Assembly (NCBI GenBank): GCA_017993775.1
Contig: JAGOMA010000006.1
Coordinates: forward strand, 1 to 64,000
Reading direction: 5' to 3'
Origin: Chloroflexota bacterium
GTDB taxonomy: Bacteria > Chloroflexota > Anaerolineae > Promineifilales > Promineifilaceae
DNA length: 64,000 nucleotides
The notes under the pieces were generated by a model. It saw only the letters and a program-made list of their open reading frames with translations, did not search any database and was not told the origin of the DNA. Shown piece by piece: positions 35,963 to 46,691 of the stretch (position 1 is the first letter of the stretch; each line of letters starts with the position of its first letter). The position numbers and the translations under genes are program-made.

Positions 35963-37725
35963 TGAGTTAAATCTGCCCGCAGCCATAAAACGAGGCGCTG
36001 TTGTTGGGGAACGGCCGTGCTCTCCTGAAACAACCACCAGCGCAGTGTATCCATAATGGGCGATACCGATAATCCAGAAGAAACAACGCCGGTATGCAGC
36101 AAGCCAAAATCCGCCCCCATATAATCGCTGCCAAATGCCGGTTCGGCCACGTCGGGCGTCAGAATCAGGCTGAATGTGGCCGCCGGGGGCAGCGAATCAC
36201 CGATCTGCGCCTGCGGAAAATCGCGCAGATACCAGGCCAACACCGGCGAATTGACGGCGCTGTAAATGTCTATGTCTGTGCCGCTGCCCACCATTTGCCA
36301 GGACAATAACTCGATTTGCCTGATAAGCGCGTGCACATCGTCGTCGGTTCCGGTGGTGACCCATGTTTCTCGCGGGTCATTGGCCGCTACCTGCCCCAAC
36401 CACGAGGCTGTGCCCCATTGGTAGAGGAAAAGCATCACCAATACACTGAGCAAAACGCCTTGATAGGTGGAGCGGACATCCCAGGTGATTAGAAAATAAA
36501 CGGTTGTCAGCGCCAGCGTCAGGCCAAAAAGAGCAATCCAGATGTGTGAGAAGTCGGTTGGATTAAAGACGCTGATGCGCAAAAAGCGGCTGATATTCAC
36601 AAACATCAGCCCCCAAACAATCAGCAAGCCAATGGTTAGACCCCAACCGCGCCGATGGATTTTGTCGCCGATGATGGCTGCGGCAAAGCTCCCCAGCAGC
36701 AAATAACCCGCCAAAGGGGCCAGCGCGGCATTGCTGATGATGCCCTGCTGGAGCAGAATGATGGCCAATCCGCCGAGCAGCCAATAAACGAATAAACGGG
36801 GCAGCGCCTGACGGTTCCAACTGGCCCACACAAACGCCGCAAATCCAACGATGACCAACGTCAAATCATAGCGGGCGATGGCCAGGAAAGGTTGGATCAC
36901 CGGTTCCAGGTTGGAACGGCCGAATTGTTGCACCCAGGCGGTAAACACGGCCGTTCCTCCACCAATGCCCGACAGATTAAATAAAAAGGTAGTGGTCAGC
37001 ATCAGGAAAACGATTAAGCCGGTCAGCGCCGCTATAGGCCAAACGGCCGTTTCCCTTTCCGTTTCTGTTTCCGCCGCCGCTGCCTCGTCTGCGACATCGG
37101 CTTCTTCTGGCTGGTTCAGGCGCGGGCCGATGGTTGTCTGCCAAAACCAGGCGATGCCCAATGCGGCCAGCCCGCTGTAAAACAAGGGCGCGCTGGCGAT
37201 GCCCAATCCCAAAGCGGCGGCCAGGGTGATGGCCCAACGGCCGTCACGCGAATCTTGCCACCGCACCCACGCCGCCAGCAGTAACAAGATGGCAAACAAG
37301 GCAATCGCCTCGCCGCCGGCCGTGCGGGCGGTGATGGTGGTGATGGGAGAGACGGCCAGGAAAACGGCCGTAATCAACGCGCCCACCAGACCCATTCGTT
37401 GGCGCAGCAGCCAGGGCAGCAGCACCAGCGCCACCCCAAACAAAGCCGGAACCAGACGCATCACCGCGTCGCTGAATCCCAAGACCTGGGTAGCCAGCGC
37501 TGTGAGGGTGAAGTAGGCCGGGCTGCCGGGGAAGACGGCCGTGTGTCCGGGCTGCCAGAAGCGCCACACTGCCAACGCCGCTTCCGCTTCCTTGGGCGAC
37601 AGCGGGAGGCTCCCCAGGTTTACCAGCCGCAGCACGCCCGCCGCCAGCGCGACCAGAGCAAAAAGCGCGTCAGCAATTGTCAGCCGCGCGGCCCAATGGG
37701 GCTGCCAGGTTATCTTTGTTTCCAT
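35959..37725 (-). CDS. GT-C membrane protein coupled to the sigma factor
   Basis: A 588-residue membrane protein with about eleven hydrophobic helices. The N-terminal layout matches PMT-like enzymes: LRLVNLGSLPLSPKEAEAAL, then GSPAYFTLTALATQVLGFSDAVMRL. The usual acidic pair in the first loop is replaced by Lys-Glu-Ala-Glu. The C-terminal 150 residues are soluble and resemble the tail of TIGR03663-type proteins (IDIYSAVNSPVLAWYLRDFPQAQIG), and WYLRDFP also occurs in the Agl23-like protein as WYLRDYP, suggesting paralogy. I chose ATG 37725 (METKITW); an ATG nine codons upstream is also open. Its stop overlaps the sigma factor start. Confidence 0.78.
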   Translation of the reverse strand: METKITWQPHWAARLTIADALFALVALAAGVLRLVNLGSLPLSPKEAEAALAVWRFWQPGHTAVFPGSPAYFTLTALATQVLGFSDAVMRLVPALFGVALVLLPWLLRQRMGLVGALITAVFLAVSPITTITARTAGGEAIALFAILLLLAAWVRWQDSRDGRWAITLAAALGLGIASAPLFYSGLAALGIAWFWQTTIGPRLNQPEEADVADEAAAAETETERETAVWPIAALTGLIVFLMLTTTFLFNLSGIGGGTAVFTAWVQQFGRSNLEPVIQPFLAIARYDLTLVIVGFAAFVWASWNRQALPRLFVYWLLGGLAIILLQQGIISNAALAPLAGYLLLGSFAAAIIGDKIHRRGWGLTIGLLIVWGLMFVNISRFLRISVFNPTDFSHIWIALFGLTLALTTVYFLITWDVRSTYQGVLLSVLVMLFLYQWGTASWLGQVAANDPRETWVTTGTDDDVHALIRQIELLSWQMVGSGTDIDIYSAVNSPVLAWYLRDFPQAQIGDSLPPAATFSLILTPDVAEPAFGSDYMGADFGLLHTGVVSSGLSVSPIMDTLRWWLFQESTAVPQQQRLVLWLRADLTQ

Positions 37726-37811
37726 CGTCACATTGCTCGTATCATTTACCATACGTCAATTGCCATCAAAAATCCGAAATCACAAACTCTGTGAGGGTAC
37801 TCCAGAATATA

Positions 37812-40406
37812 TTATTGCCAGCGATAAATGGTGACACTGCCGTTTTGGAAGGCCACTTCCAACCGACCGGCAAATTTTTCGTCCACTTGCGGACCGTAGG
37901 CGTCGCGTTCCAGACCGCCCACGTAAATGTAATCTATGTTGTATTGGTCCAACAGGGCGGCCGTCATGGCCCAATCAGACAGGGTGTAAATGTTGTTGAC
38001 GGCCGGATCACGCAGGGCGGGTTCCGGCGTGTTCGGTCCGCGCCACTGGTATTCGTGGCCGCCCCAGCCGAGCAGGGTGGGTATGCCGGTGTTAGCGGAA
38101 ACACGGCCGTATCCCGAATACTGCCCGCCCACCGCTTCCAAAATCACCGCCGGCCCGGTCACATTTTCTCGAAGCCACATGATCGCAGCGTATTCGTCTG
38201 AATTGTACCGTTCGACGTAAGCCAGACCATTCAGGGTGGCCGGGGCGCGGTTTCCCAGCGTCGCCGGGCCGCGATATTCCATCGCCCGCGACTGTACGCC
38301 ATAAAAAGGAAACAAAACGGCAAACGCCAGCATCAGGCCATAGCCGCCCACCGCAGCCAGCGGAACAATGCGCTGGATGCCCTGCCGCCAATGGGCGAGC
38401 AAATAATCCAGACCAAACAGGCCAGCCACGCCAAACAGCACCCACGCCTGATAATAAAATTTGAAGATGGTGTTCAGCCGTTGGCCAAAATTATCGCGCA
38501 GATAGACAAATTCTGGCCCCAGCGTCAGGAGCGCGCCGGTGAGGACCAGCAGCAGCACAAATGGCGCGGCGGAAACGGGGAGCGTTGCTGCGTTTTCTGG
38601 TTTGCTGATCTCTGCGTCTCCTGGCTCCTGTGTCTCTTTGCCCAGTTGTTCGTGCCAGATCATGACCACCAGGGCGATGAGGCCAGCCAGGTAAAGGATC
38701 GTGGCGGGGTGGGTCAGGCGGTTGGCGAGGTAGGTGGGCAGGATGGCGAAAACGGCCGTTAACCCCCACCCCAACGCCACGCCGCTTTCCGGCCGGGCAG
38801 CCAGGGTGATGCCCAGCTCGTCGGCCAGCGAACTGACGCGCCAGCCGCCGTCGGCGCTGCTGGCTACAACCCAGCTAAACAAAAGAGTGAGCAGGAACAA
38901 AGCAGCGATGAGGGCGACGGCCGTACCCGCTCCCTTTTGCCAATGCCGCCCGCGCTGCCGGATCGCCATCGCCGCCAGCCAAAGGGTGATGGCCCACAAT
39001 GGCATGGCAAAAATAACCAAAAACTGCGGTAAGCGGGTCGCCTGCATGAGCATGGGCAGCAAAAACGGCGGCCCGGCCTGCGATTTGAAGCCCAGGTAAA
39101 AGGGCAAATAAAGCAGAACAGCCGGCACGATGAGCAATATGCCCATGACAATGCCCTGCGTGAGGACACGGCCGTTCCACCCTTCCGCTCGCCACCGTCC
39201 CAGCGCAAACGCCCCGGCCACCACAAACAAATGAATAAACACATCCCAGGTATTTAGAAATGACAGCCCACCCAGAACCAGCGCCGTAAACAGAAAAAAG
39301 GCAGGGTCGGGGATAAAGGATTGGAGATTGGAGATTAAGGATTGGCGCTCATCCCCTAATTTCCAATCTCCAATCTCTTCTCTGCGCCACCATGCCAACG
39401 CCACCGCCAGACTAAGAAAGGCAAACGGCAGGGCCAACACATGCGGATGCATATCGCCCAGAATGAAGCTGAAGCCAGGGAATTCAGCAATCGGTTCCAG
39501 CCCTTCTTCGGCGCGGCCGGAAAGGTGGTATTCGTGGATGGGGCGCGAGGAGCGCCACCACCACCAGCCACCGCCCTCGTAACGCGGCGTCTGATCCGGC
39601 ACATACGCGGTGTTGATGTCGCGCACGTCCAGCCACTCCCAAAATTCTGTGGGACCAACCTGATTGGCGTATAACACTTCCAGGGTGATTTGCTGGTTGC
39701 CGGCGATGGGCAGCGCAATGGCCGCGACCACGCCCAACAGCCGCGCAATGGTGTGCGCGCCGCGCATGGCAATCAAATTGTAGACCAGGCCAAAAGCGCC
39801 TACGGCCGTTCCCGCCACCAGCCAGGCAATCGCCAAATTAAAGGCAATCGCCTCCGGCACGGCCGCCAGCCGCGCCAGCACGGAAGTCATCACGTAGCCA
39901 AAATAGTAGTAGCTGATGGCGTAGCCGGAGAGCCAGGGATCGAGCGGCGGCATGGTGGGGCTGCGGCCGGCCGAATTGAGAAAGGCAAATTCCATTGGCT
40001 TTTCGGTGGCTGTGATGGCCGGATTTTGGGCGCGTACCCATACCCACAGGGCAAACATGCCGGCAAAGACCAGTTCGGTGATGAGGATTTGGGTCCAATT
40101 GGCGCGCAGCCAGGAGAGAACGGCCGTTCCTCCCACCTGTCGTTCCCGATACACCGCCCATGCCGACAGCCCTATCACCAAAGCCAGAGCCAGCACAATG
40201 CCACCCACGTCGTTTTGCAGAAAGCCAAGGCTGCCCGACAACCAAAACACAAAGGTAACGAGCAGCAGGCCCAACATTTTGGTGAAAGCGTAGCCCCGGT
40301 CGGGCAGAGATTTTAGAAAGTGAGCCGCCAGCGGGAAAACGGCCGTGCCCAAAACCATCAGCACAACCCACCAGCGAAAAGCGGCAAAAATGTCAGAAAG
40401 TGGCAT
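37812..40406 (-). CDS. YYY-domain (DUF2298) membrane protein
   Basis: An 864-residue membrane protein with the Chlor_Arch_YYY/DUF2298 domain. ISYYYFGYVM at about residue 165 is the diagnostic triple tyrosine, preceded by the PPLDPWLSGY loop. About twelve hydrophobic helices follow, and FLLGxxHPH-like sequence appears as SFILGDMHPHVLALPFAFL. The soluble C-terminus (AIMWLRENVTGPAVILEAVGGQYSGYGRVSANTG) resembles the soluble tails of related glycosyltransferases. Two stretches look repeat-derived: GDWKLGDERQSLISNLQSFI (39311-39380, GGAGATTGG repeats) and KETQEPGDAEISKPEN (38590-38645). Role unknown, probably in surface glycan assembly by association. Confidence 0.87.
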   Translation of the reverse strand: MPLSDIFAAFRWWVVLMVLGTAVFPLAAHFLKSLPDRGYAFTKMLGLLLVTFVFWLSGSLGFLQNDVGGIVLALALVIGLSAWAVYRERQVGGTAVLSWLRANWTQILITELVFAGMFALWVWVRAQNPAITATEKPMEFAFLNSAGRSPTMPPLDPWLSGYAISYYYFGYVMTSVLARLAAVPEAIAFNLAIAWLVAGTAVGAFGLVYNLIAMRGAHTIARLLGVVAAIALPIAGNQQITLEVLYANQVGPTEFWEWLDVRDINTAYVPDQTPRYEGGGWWWWRSSRPIHEYHLSGRAEEGLEPIAEFPGFSFILGDMHPHVLALPFAFLSLAVALAWWRREEIGDWKLGDERQSLISNLQSFIPDPAFFLFTALVLGGLSFLNTWDVFIHLFVVAGAFALGRWRAEGWNGRVLTQGIVMGILLIVPAVLLYLPFYLGFKSQAGPPFLLPMLMQATRLPQFLVIFAMPLWAITLWLAAMAIRQRGRHWQKGAGTAVALIAALFLLTLLFSWVVASSADGGWRVSSLADELGITLAARPESGVALGWGLTAVFAILPTYLANRLTHPATILYLAGLIALVVMIWHEQLGKETQEPGDAEISKPENAATLPVSAAPFVLLLVLTGALLTLGPEFVYLRDNFGQRLNTIFKFYYQAWVLFGVAGLFGLDYLLAHWRQGIQRIVPLAAVGGYGLMLAFAVLFPFYGVQSRAMEYRGPATLGNRAPATLNGLAYVERYNSDEYAAIMWLRENVTGPAVILEAVGGQYSGYGRVSANTGIPTLLGWGGHEYQWRGPNTPEPALRDPAVNNIYTLSDWAMTAALLDQYNIDYIYVGGLERDAYGPQVDEKFAGRLEVAFQNGSVTIYRWQ

Positions 40407-40463
40407 ACAGTTTGTGGTCCAAACAGATGATGCGAGCTGCGTGATGCGTAAGTCCCTTATTCA

Positions 40464-43400
40464 TCACGCGCCACGAATTACGCGGTAAATCACCGCCCCA
40501 TCATTCCGATAAACTTCCGTTAGCATCCCGGCCTGCACCATCTGCGCAAATTTGGCGATGCCTGCCGGATTGTAATAAACCTGTTCCAACTGCCCAACAT
40601 AGACGTATTCGGCGTTGTATTTGTTCAGAAATGCCTGGGCGGCATACATATCCGGCGTGTTATAAAACTGATTCACCTCGTTGATGCGGTCGCTGACCAG
40701 ATTGCCGGGCAGCGTGGCCCGCTGCTGCCGCTGGTGCCAATCCCAGCCGACAATAGCCGGCAGGCCGGTGTACATGGCGATGCGGTTGGTGATGGAGCGG
40801 TATGGGCTGAAGTTGCCGTTGTTGTGGCTGTGCCCTTCCACAATGACCGGCGAACCGGAAATATTGCGCTGCATCCAACGGATGGCCTCATAATCGTAGC
40901 CCAGTGGGATGGTGGAGTTGTTGGTGTCGCCGTATTCGACATAGGGCATGAAGGCCATGCCGTCCAGCGTATGCGGCGCTTCTTTGCTCATGCGGATGGC
41001 CCATTTGGCCGGCGTCGCCAGCAGCGGATAAAGCAGCGCAGCAAAAACCAACACACCCAGAGCGATTTGCCACACCTGCCGCACCCGTTTTTTGTCTTTG
41101 ATGGCCTGGTAGACCCACACGGCCGTTATGCCGCCCACCACACTTAACAGCAGCCACACCTGCATATAAATCTTAAATACGGTGTTCATGCGCCCAATGT
41201 CGCCGTCCAAGACAAAAATCTCTACGAACAGCGTCAGCCCCAGGGCGGCCGAAATCAAGATCAGCACAATCCGCCGCGCCGGAGGCAGGTTGGGCCGCAA
41301 GCCCAACAGCCCACTCGCCACGACCAGCGTCAGCACAAATGGGGCGATCCAATAATTTTTGGCGAACAAGACCAGGATCAGCAGCACAAACATAGCCAGG
41401 GCCAGCACAAAGGCACCCCCCCATGACCGCCAGCCTTGTAATTGGGCGTAGGTCCAGGTTTTGCTCCAGGCGCGGAATTCCAAGAACAGGTAAGGGATGA
41501 TGAAGAACAGGAACAGCCCATAAATGGTCAGGTAGTTGCTGAGGTGGGTGTAGGAACCGGGCCAGAGCGAGACTGAGTTGTAGCCAGAGCCGTAGTTGGC
41601 GGCGAAGGGCCAAAACAGGAGTATGGAGAGGCCGGCAAGCACGGCCGTTTGCACCACCGCCTGCCCGATCATCGAAAGCGAGAAACGGCCGTGTACTCGA
41701 TAGCCGTAAAATGTCACCGCCAGCGCTCCAATCACCAGATACGTCGGCCAATCCCACGTATTGGTGGCTCGCAGCGCCCCAATCGCCAGCGCCCCCGTAA
41801 ACCACAGCAGCGCCCCATAGACGCTTGACGCTTGACGCTTGACGCTTGGCCGCAGCGCCAACCCCACCGCCCAGCCTAACGCCAGCAGTTGCAGCGGCAG
41901 GCTGATCATGTGGGCGTGCAAATCGGCGTACAGGAAGGTGAAATAAGGGAATTCGGTGATGGGGGCCACTTCGCCCGCATTGGCGTTGATGGCCCGCGTG
42001 GCCGTCCAGAACCAATCGCCAGGATACAGCGGCGACGGCTGCCCGCTCAAAATGCTGAACGCGCCGTCGAAGGTGCGCAGCAGCGTGTCCACCGCCCCAA
42101 ATCCAGTTTGGATGGCGGCATTGCCCGCCCGGTACCAGGCGTCCAAAATCACGCCCACCTGAGCCAGATTGCCCACCAGCACCGCCAGCGCGGCGGCAAT
42201 GAGGCCGGCGAAGAGCGCCCTGCGGCTGAAGATGGCAGACTGGAGACCGGCTGAGTCTTTAGTCGCCGCTCTCCAGTAACGGTACTGCACCAAATTATAA
42301 GCCACCGCAAACGCTCCCACGCCTGTAAAGCTAAACAGCATGGGCAGAATCAGGTTGTAGGCGACGGTGGGGATGATGCCCAGAAGTTTTGCCAGCACGC
42401 CGACAAAGACAAAGCCGTAGTAGTAATAGTTGATGTAGCCGCCTGCGTACCAGGGATCATAAGGGGGGAAGGTGGTGGATTTGAGAACGGCCGTAAAATA
42501 ACTCAGATCCATCGGCTTTTCACCGCCCCAGATTATGTCCCACACGTCCGGGTTGCCCAGACGAATGAGCAGGGCCAGCACAAACAGACCGAGTCCCAGC
42601 AGTTCCACGACCAGGATAAATTTCAGATTGGACCGGACAAAGGCCATCACTTCCGCGCCCCGCCGCCACAAAATCAGGCCGCTGACTGCCAGCAGCAGCA
42701 GCACGCCTATGAGCAGCGTGCCTCGCGTGTTGGGCAGCCAGCCCAGGCTGGCCATCAACCAGCCAAAATAAGACAGCAGCAGCAGCGAAAGGATGCGCGC
42801 CAGCGCATAGCCTTTATCCGGCAGGCCGCCCAGAGCAATAAACGCCACCGGAAATGCCAGCCAGCCCAGCACGACCACAGCCAGCCACCAGACCACCGCC
42901 GCCAGGAACGAATTACGCGACAAGAGGCCGTCTGGGTTGAAAATCTGGCTGAAGGTGCCGCCCGCCGCCTGGATGGCGCGTTCTGTTTTGGACAGCAGCA
43001 GGCCATTGGGGGAAAGCGTGGCCTGATCAGGCGTCTGGAAGACTGTCTGGGTCAGGTCTACGCCGCCTAAAATTTTGATGGTGTTTTCGTGGCTGTAAGC
43101 GTCGGTTTTTTGGAAAATCCAGACCGGCGGGTGGTCGTAGACGCTGAAGGCTTCTTCAGCGGCCAGATCGCCGGGCGGCGGCCAGCCGACATCGGGCGGC
43201 GCGCCCCAGCTTATCTGCCCGGTGGTGTCGCTGAGGTACAGCGGCCCGATGTGAAAATCGGCGTGGAACTGGGTGATTAACTCGTAGCCTAATTCGCCGC
43301 TGAAGAGGGCTTCGTAGTAGCGCATCATGAGCGGGTAGGTGAGCGGCAAACGAGGCAAGGACCAGATGGCCCGCTGGCTGCTGATGGCGACATAGTCGGC

Positions 43401-45533
43401 CTCGTCCAGCCAGGCGACGACTTCTTCGCGTTTCTCGAAGTTGTCGACGCCGGTGACTGGCCGCTGCCCGCCGGTGACTTCGGTGTAGTAGCTGCCGTAG
43501 GCGGAACGGCCGTTATAACTTGCCGGTAGTAAGTCGTCCCAATGTTCGTTCACGATGAGGCTTGTGCCAAAATCGATGGGGCCGCCATCACCCAATTCAA
43601 TAACCACCTGCCAGGGTGTGTTGGCCGGAATGGGCGTCTCCGGCAGGTTAACCAGGGCGGATTGGCGGGTCTGATCGAGATTGAGGGAAATTTCGGTTGG
43701 CGCAGCGGCTGGTTGGTCAGTGGGGCTGATTGGGCGCAGGCTGACGCGCACCGATTCGCTGTCGGCGAGGCTGCCACTCTGTTCGTAGTCTAAATCGGTG
43801 AGGTAGTTAAGGCGCACGGCCGTTGCCGTGCCCCCTTCCGGCAGTTCAAACGACAGAAACAGGGGCGGCGCGCCCTGAAAATAGTTGTAGCCTTTGAGCG
43901 GAAGCTGGATTTGGCGGGTTTCCCCATCGAGGTCGTAGATCAGCGTCGCTCCGGTGGGCACATTTTCATACATCCACTCAGAAGCGGCCAGGCGGGTAAA
44001 CGGCCGTTGGTAGGTGCTGACGAAGGTATTGGCCCAGAAGAAGCTGGGCAAGATGGTGAGGAGAATGAGGGCGATAACGGCCGTTTGCCGCCACACGCGC
44101 CCCGTCTCACTTTGCCGCGCCAGCCGCCACAATTCCATCAGCGCCCAGGCTGCCAACAGGAGCAGCGTGGGGTAAATTGGCAGAAAATAGCGGATGGATT
44201 TAACCCAACGGGTCGCCATGAACAAGAAATAGACGCCGCTCCAGGCAACCGGGATGGCGTGCGCCGCCCAATCGGGCCGCTGGCGCACAATCCGCCACAA
44301 GGCCCAAAAGAAACCGACCCAGGCCATGATACCGGCAATAAGACCCATGCCATAGAGCACCATGTTGGTCAGGGGGAACAAAATCGGCGTGCGGTTGGTC
44401 CATTGCAGAGCCGGGGGGAAGGAGGCTTCCGGCGCTTGCAGGCGCTGGATTTCTTCCATATTGCTGCGCCACTGCGGGTTGAAACCGATGATCGAGCGCA
44501 GGGCGAGTTCCAGCGCGCCCGGCTCCTGGCCGGTGGCGGCGATGGCTTCTTGGCGAGCCAGGGCAGTGTCGGTAAACGCGTAAGGTTGGGCTACGCGGAA
44601 GGTGATGAGCGAGAGAAAGGCGGCTAGAGCCAGCCCCAAAATCATGCGCTGCGCGTCGGTAGCCGCCGGTGTGACCCGGATGATGATATTGAGATTGAGC
44701 CACTCGGACCAATTGTGGCCGCGCCGGTTGAGCCAAATGATGGCGGCCAGCGGCGCAAGGCCGGCCAGCGGCGCGATGTTGATGCGCGACGCGACTGTTA
44801 ACCCCAGCGCGAGGCCGAAGAAGACCCACCAGCGTAACTGCCAGCGCGCTTTTTTGTCGCCCAGGCCGGCGGCGCGTACGGCCGTGTAAATTGTCAGTGT
44901 CGTCAGGGCGGCGGCCCAACTGTCCATTGTGTAAAAGTGGGCTGATTGGATGGGCAGCACGGCCAAGGCCAGCAGCAAAGCGGCTAATAGCCCCACCCGC
45001 CAATCATACAACCGCCGCCCAATCAAAAAGAGAAAGAAAATGGAAAGCAGATCCATCAAGCCCGATAAAAAGCGGCCTAAAAGATGCACGCCATCGTAGG
45101 CGGTGTAGGTGAAGGCGCATAGGGCGGGCGGCGGGCTGCCGGGGGATGTGAACGCGGCGCACAGATCGGTGGCCCATTCGGCGGCATAGCGGGTCACGGT
45201 CATGGGGAAGTTGCCGTAGACGTAGAAGCCGTTGCCGGTGTTGTATGGGTTGAGGGTGGATGTGGATGTGCGCAGGTAATCAAGGGGATTGGAGACGGTT
45301 TGTAGTTGGGTGGTGACGGTGGTCAGGAAGCGTTCATCGGGGTGGAGATGGGTTCCCTGGTCCCAGTTGAGACCGGTAAAGCGAAAATAAGCGCCTATCA
45401 GGAGGATCAGGAGCAAGAGGATGAAGCTGATGAGTTCCCAATCCCAGGGCTTGCGGGCGGACGGCCGTTCTTGCGCGGGTGGGTGTTCGGGAAGTTCTTG
45501 GGGTTGTGGTTTGTTGTCTTCTGCTGCGTGCAT
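40464..45533 (-). CDS. GT-C/YYY fusion membrane protein, 1689 aa
   Basis: A fusion of two membrane enzymes. Residues about 30-880 form a PMT-like GT-C domain with [12 protein letters not shown] (Asp66-Glu67), a helix bundle to about residue 500 and a soluble region. Residues about 890-1680 form a YYY/DUF2298 domain with [19 protein letters not shown] at about residue 1030 and a soluble end with [13 protein letters not shown] and [12 protein letters not shown]. The latter matches YNIDYIYVGGLE in the separate YYY protein downstream, so the C-terminal half and that protein are paralogues. A GACGCTTGACGCTTG tandem (41821-41850) is read as SVKRQASSV within a loop. It heads the minus-strand run that leads to the sigma factor; the upstream gap (45534-45699) must hold the main promoter. 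Confidence 0.87.
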   Translation of the reverse strand: MHAAEDNKPQPQELPEHPPAQERPSARKPWDWELISFILLLLILLIGAYFRFTGLNWDQGTHLHPDERFLTTVTTQLQTVSNPLDYLRTSTSTLNPYNTGNGFYVYGNFPMTVTRYAAEWATDLCAAFTSPGSPPPALCAFTYTAYDGVHLLGRFLSGLMDLLSIFFLFLIGRRLYDWRVGLLAALLLALAVLPIQSAHFYTMDSWAAALTTLTIYTAVRAAGLGDKKARWQLRWWVFFGLALGLTVASRINIAPLAGLAPLAAIIWLNRRGHNWSEWLNLNIIIRVTPAATDAQRMILGLALAAFLSLITFRVAQPYAFTDTALARQEAIAATGQEPGALELALRSIIGFNPQWRSNMEEIQRLQAPEASFPPALQWTNRTPILFPLTNMVLYGMGLIAGIMAWVGFFWALWRIVRQRPDWAAHAIPVAWSGVYFLFMATRWVKSIRYFLPIYPTLLLLAAWALMELWRLARQSETGRVWRQTAVIALILLTILPSFFWANTFVSTYQRPFTRLAASEWMYENVPTGATLIYDLDGETRQIQLPLKGYNYFQGAPPLFLSFELPEGGTATAVRLNYLTDLDYEQSGSLADSESVRVSLRPISPTDQPAAAPTEISLNLDQTRQSALVNLPETPIPANTPWQVVIELGDGGPIDFGTSLIVNEHWDDLLPASYNGRSAYGSYYTEVTGGQRPVTGVDNFEKREEVVAWLDEADYVAISSQRAIWSLPRLPLTYPLMMRYYEALFSGELGYELITQFHADFHIGPLYLSDTTGQISWGAPPDVGWPPPGDLAAEEAFSVYDHPPVWIFQKTDAYSHENTIKILGGVDLTQTVFQTPDQATLSPNGLLLSKTERAIQAAGGTFSQIFNPDGLLSRNSFLAAVVWWLAVVVLGWLAFPVAFIALGGLPDKGYALARILSLLLLSYFGWLMASLGWLPNTRGTLLIGVLLLLAVSGLILWRRGAEVMAFVRSNLKFILVVELLGLGLFVLALLIRLGNPDVWDIIWGGEKPMDLSYFTAVLKSTTFPPYDPWYAGGYINYYYYGFVFVGVLAKLLGIIPTVAYNLILPMLFSFTGVGAFAVAYNLVQYRYWRAATKDSAGLQSAIFSRRALFAGLIAAALAVLVGNLAQVGVILDAWYRAGNAAIQTGFGAVDTLLRTFDGAFSILSGQPSPLYPGDWFWTATRAINANAGEVAPITEFPYFTFLYADLHAHMISLPLQLLALGWAVGLALRPSVKRQASSVYGALLWFTGALAIGALRATNTWDWPTYLVIGALAVTFYGYRVHGRFSLSMIGQAVVQTAVLAGLSILLFWPFAANYGSGYNSVSLWPGSYTHLSNYLTIYGLFLFFIIPYLFLEFRAWSKTWTYAQLQGWRSWGGAFVLALAMFVLLILVLFAKNYWIAPFVLTLVVASGLLGLRPNLPPARRIVLILISAALGLTLFVEIFVLDGDIGRMNTVFKIYMQVWLLLSVVGGITAVWVYQAIKDKKRVRQVWQIALGVLVFAALLYPLLATPAKWAIRMSKEAPHTLDGMAFMPYVEYGDTNNSTIPLGYDYEAIRWMQRNISGSPVIVEGHSHNNGNFSPYRSITNRIAMYTGLPAIVGWDWHQRQQRATLPGNLVSDRINEVNQFYNTPDMYAAQAFLNKYNAEYVYVGQLEQVYYNPAGIAKFAQMVQAGMLTEVYRNDGAVIYRVIRGA

Positions 45534-45585
45534 AGAATTTCAGTTTTCGTTTTGCCGAGTGTCACCCGGTCAGGTCTGGATTTTA

Positions 45586-45600
45586 TACACCTGAAGTGTA
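45586..45600. promoter_or_regulatory. Short palindrome upstream of the GT/YYY operon
   Basis: TACAC-ctgaa-GTGTA is a small dyad 53 bases upstream of the first gene of the long operon. It may be an operator or part of a promoter region. The evidence is only symmetry and position. Confidence 0.3.
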
Positions 45601-45699
45601 AAAAAGCCTTAGTTTTTTGCTGAATTTTTCATGAATGCTGGTAATTTGTGGCGCTGGTTCCTGCCGAACTGCGGCACCCCGCCCGCCAAAGGGGGGATT

Positions 45700-46569
45700 C
45701 TAGCCGAATTGCTGCATTTGGGGTAATCGGGATGGTTGAGAGGCGGGGTCGGCGGGTGTGGGGAGGATTTGCCGCAGGTAGGCGTTCAGGCCGAGGGATT
45801 GGTCCCAGTGGCGTGGATAGCCCAGGGAGACTTCTTCGAAGCGCACGCCGTCGATGAGGCGGCTGTCGGGGGTGTGGAGGTGGCCATAGATAACGGCCGT
45901 TACCGGAAACCGGATGTGCCAATCTTCTGTTTGTTGAGTGCCGCACCAGATGGAGAAGCGGGGAATGCGCGGCAGGTTTACCAGCTCCTGGCGCAGCGGG
46001 AAATGGTTGACGAGGATCATGCGGCCGAGAACGGCCGTTTTGTTCAGGCGGCGTTCGGTGTAGCGGCAGCGGGCGGCGCTCCAGGCGGCTCGTGAAGGGA
46101 AGGGGTCGGCGTAGAGCAGGTTTTCATCGGCGCATTCCAGACCAGCGGCGGCGGCCCAGGAAACGGCCGTGTCCGGCCTTACCCCTTCGGCGCTAAAGGT
46201 GTAATCATACAGCGTAAAAATCGGGGCAATGAACAGCGGCGAGTCTGATTCTGGCCAAAACACGTAAGGGTCTTCCGGGGTAATGACGCCCAAACTACGA
46301 CAAACGGCTACCAATTCGTTGTACTTAAATAAACCGCGCGCCTCACGGCCACCTGGATCAACAGTCCAGAGATCATGATTGCCAGGGGTCCAAAACACCC
46401 TGGCAAAACGGTCGGCCAACAACGTGAAAGCGGCCCGGAAACGGGGAATACTGCGGGTGACATCGCCTGCAACAATGAGCCAATCCTCAGGGTGGGGCGG
46501 CAGCTCTTTGAGCGCCTGCCGATTTTCCGGGGAGGAGAGGTGCAAATCGCTAATGGCGTAGAGCTTCAT
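45700..46569 (-). CDS. Metallophosphoesterase
   Basis: A calcineurin-like phosphoesterase of 289 residues. All five metal-binding blocks are visible: ISDLHLS (D-x-H), VAGDVT (GD), TPGNHDLW (GNHD), LVNHFPL (H) and YGHLHTPD (GH-x-H). The substrate could be a nucleotide, phosphoprotein or phospholipid; nothing nearby decides. The start ATG 46569 gives MKLYAISDLHL, the classic N-terminus. The frame stays open 70 codons upstream, through a hairpin element and into the Crp gene, but this is not coding. The last 20 residues are Pro/Gln-rich and not conserved-looking. Confidence 0.88.
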   Translation of the reverse strand: MKLYAISDLHLSSPENRQALKELPPHPEDWLIVAGDVTRSIPRFRAAFTLLADRFARVFWTPGNHDLWTVDPGGREARGLFKYNELVAVCRSLGVITPEDPYVFWPESDSPLFIAPIFTLYDYTFSAEGVRPDTAVSWAAAAGLECADENLLYADPFPSRAAWSAARCRYTERRLNKTAVLGRMILVNHFPLRQELVNLPRIPRFSIWCGTQQTEDWHIRFPVTAVIYGHLHTPDSRLIDGVRFEEVSLGYPRHWDQSLGLNAYLRQILPTPADPASQPSRLPQMQQFG

Positions 46570-46614
46570 GTTGAGTTCGCGGGTTAAAAAATAACTGTTC
46601 AGGTTTCTCTGGCA

Positions 46615-46674
46615 AGACCCCAAGGGTTTGGTACCCAAATGCTCCAAATTCTCAAGAGCAAACCCTTGGGGTCT
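46615..46674. repeat. Single-copy AGACCCCAAGGGTTTG hairpin
   Basis: It has 16-bp arms and a loop similar to the 22143 copy (CCAAAT and TCAAGAGC against TCCAAAT and TTAAGGGC). The upstream flank AACTGTTCAGGTTTCTCTGG and the downstream flank TGTATAG are shared with that copy 24 kb away, defining a unit of about 85-90 bases. It lies between the end of the Crp gene and the start of the metallophosphoesterase gene. Confidence 0.9.
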
Positions 46675-46691
46675 GTATAGATACGAAGAAA

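Noticed and set aside
30861..45533. Mobile genetic element carrying the glycan genes
   Set aside because: No transposase, integrase, flanking direct repeats or tRNA were seen; octamer density is like that of the core genes.
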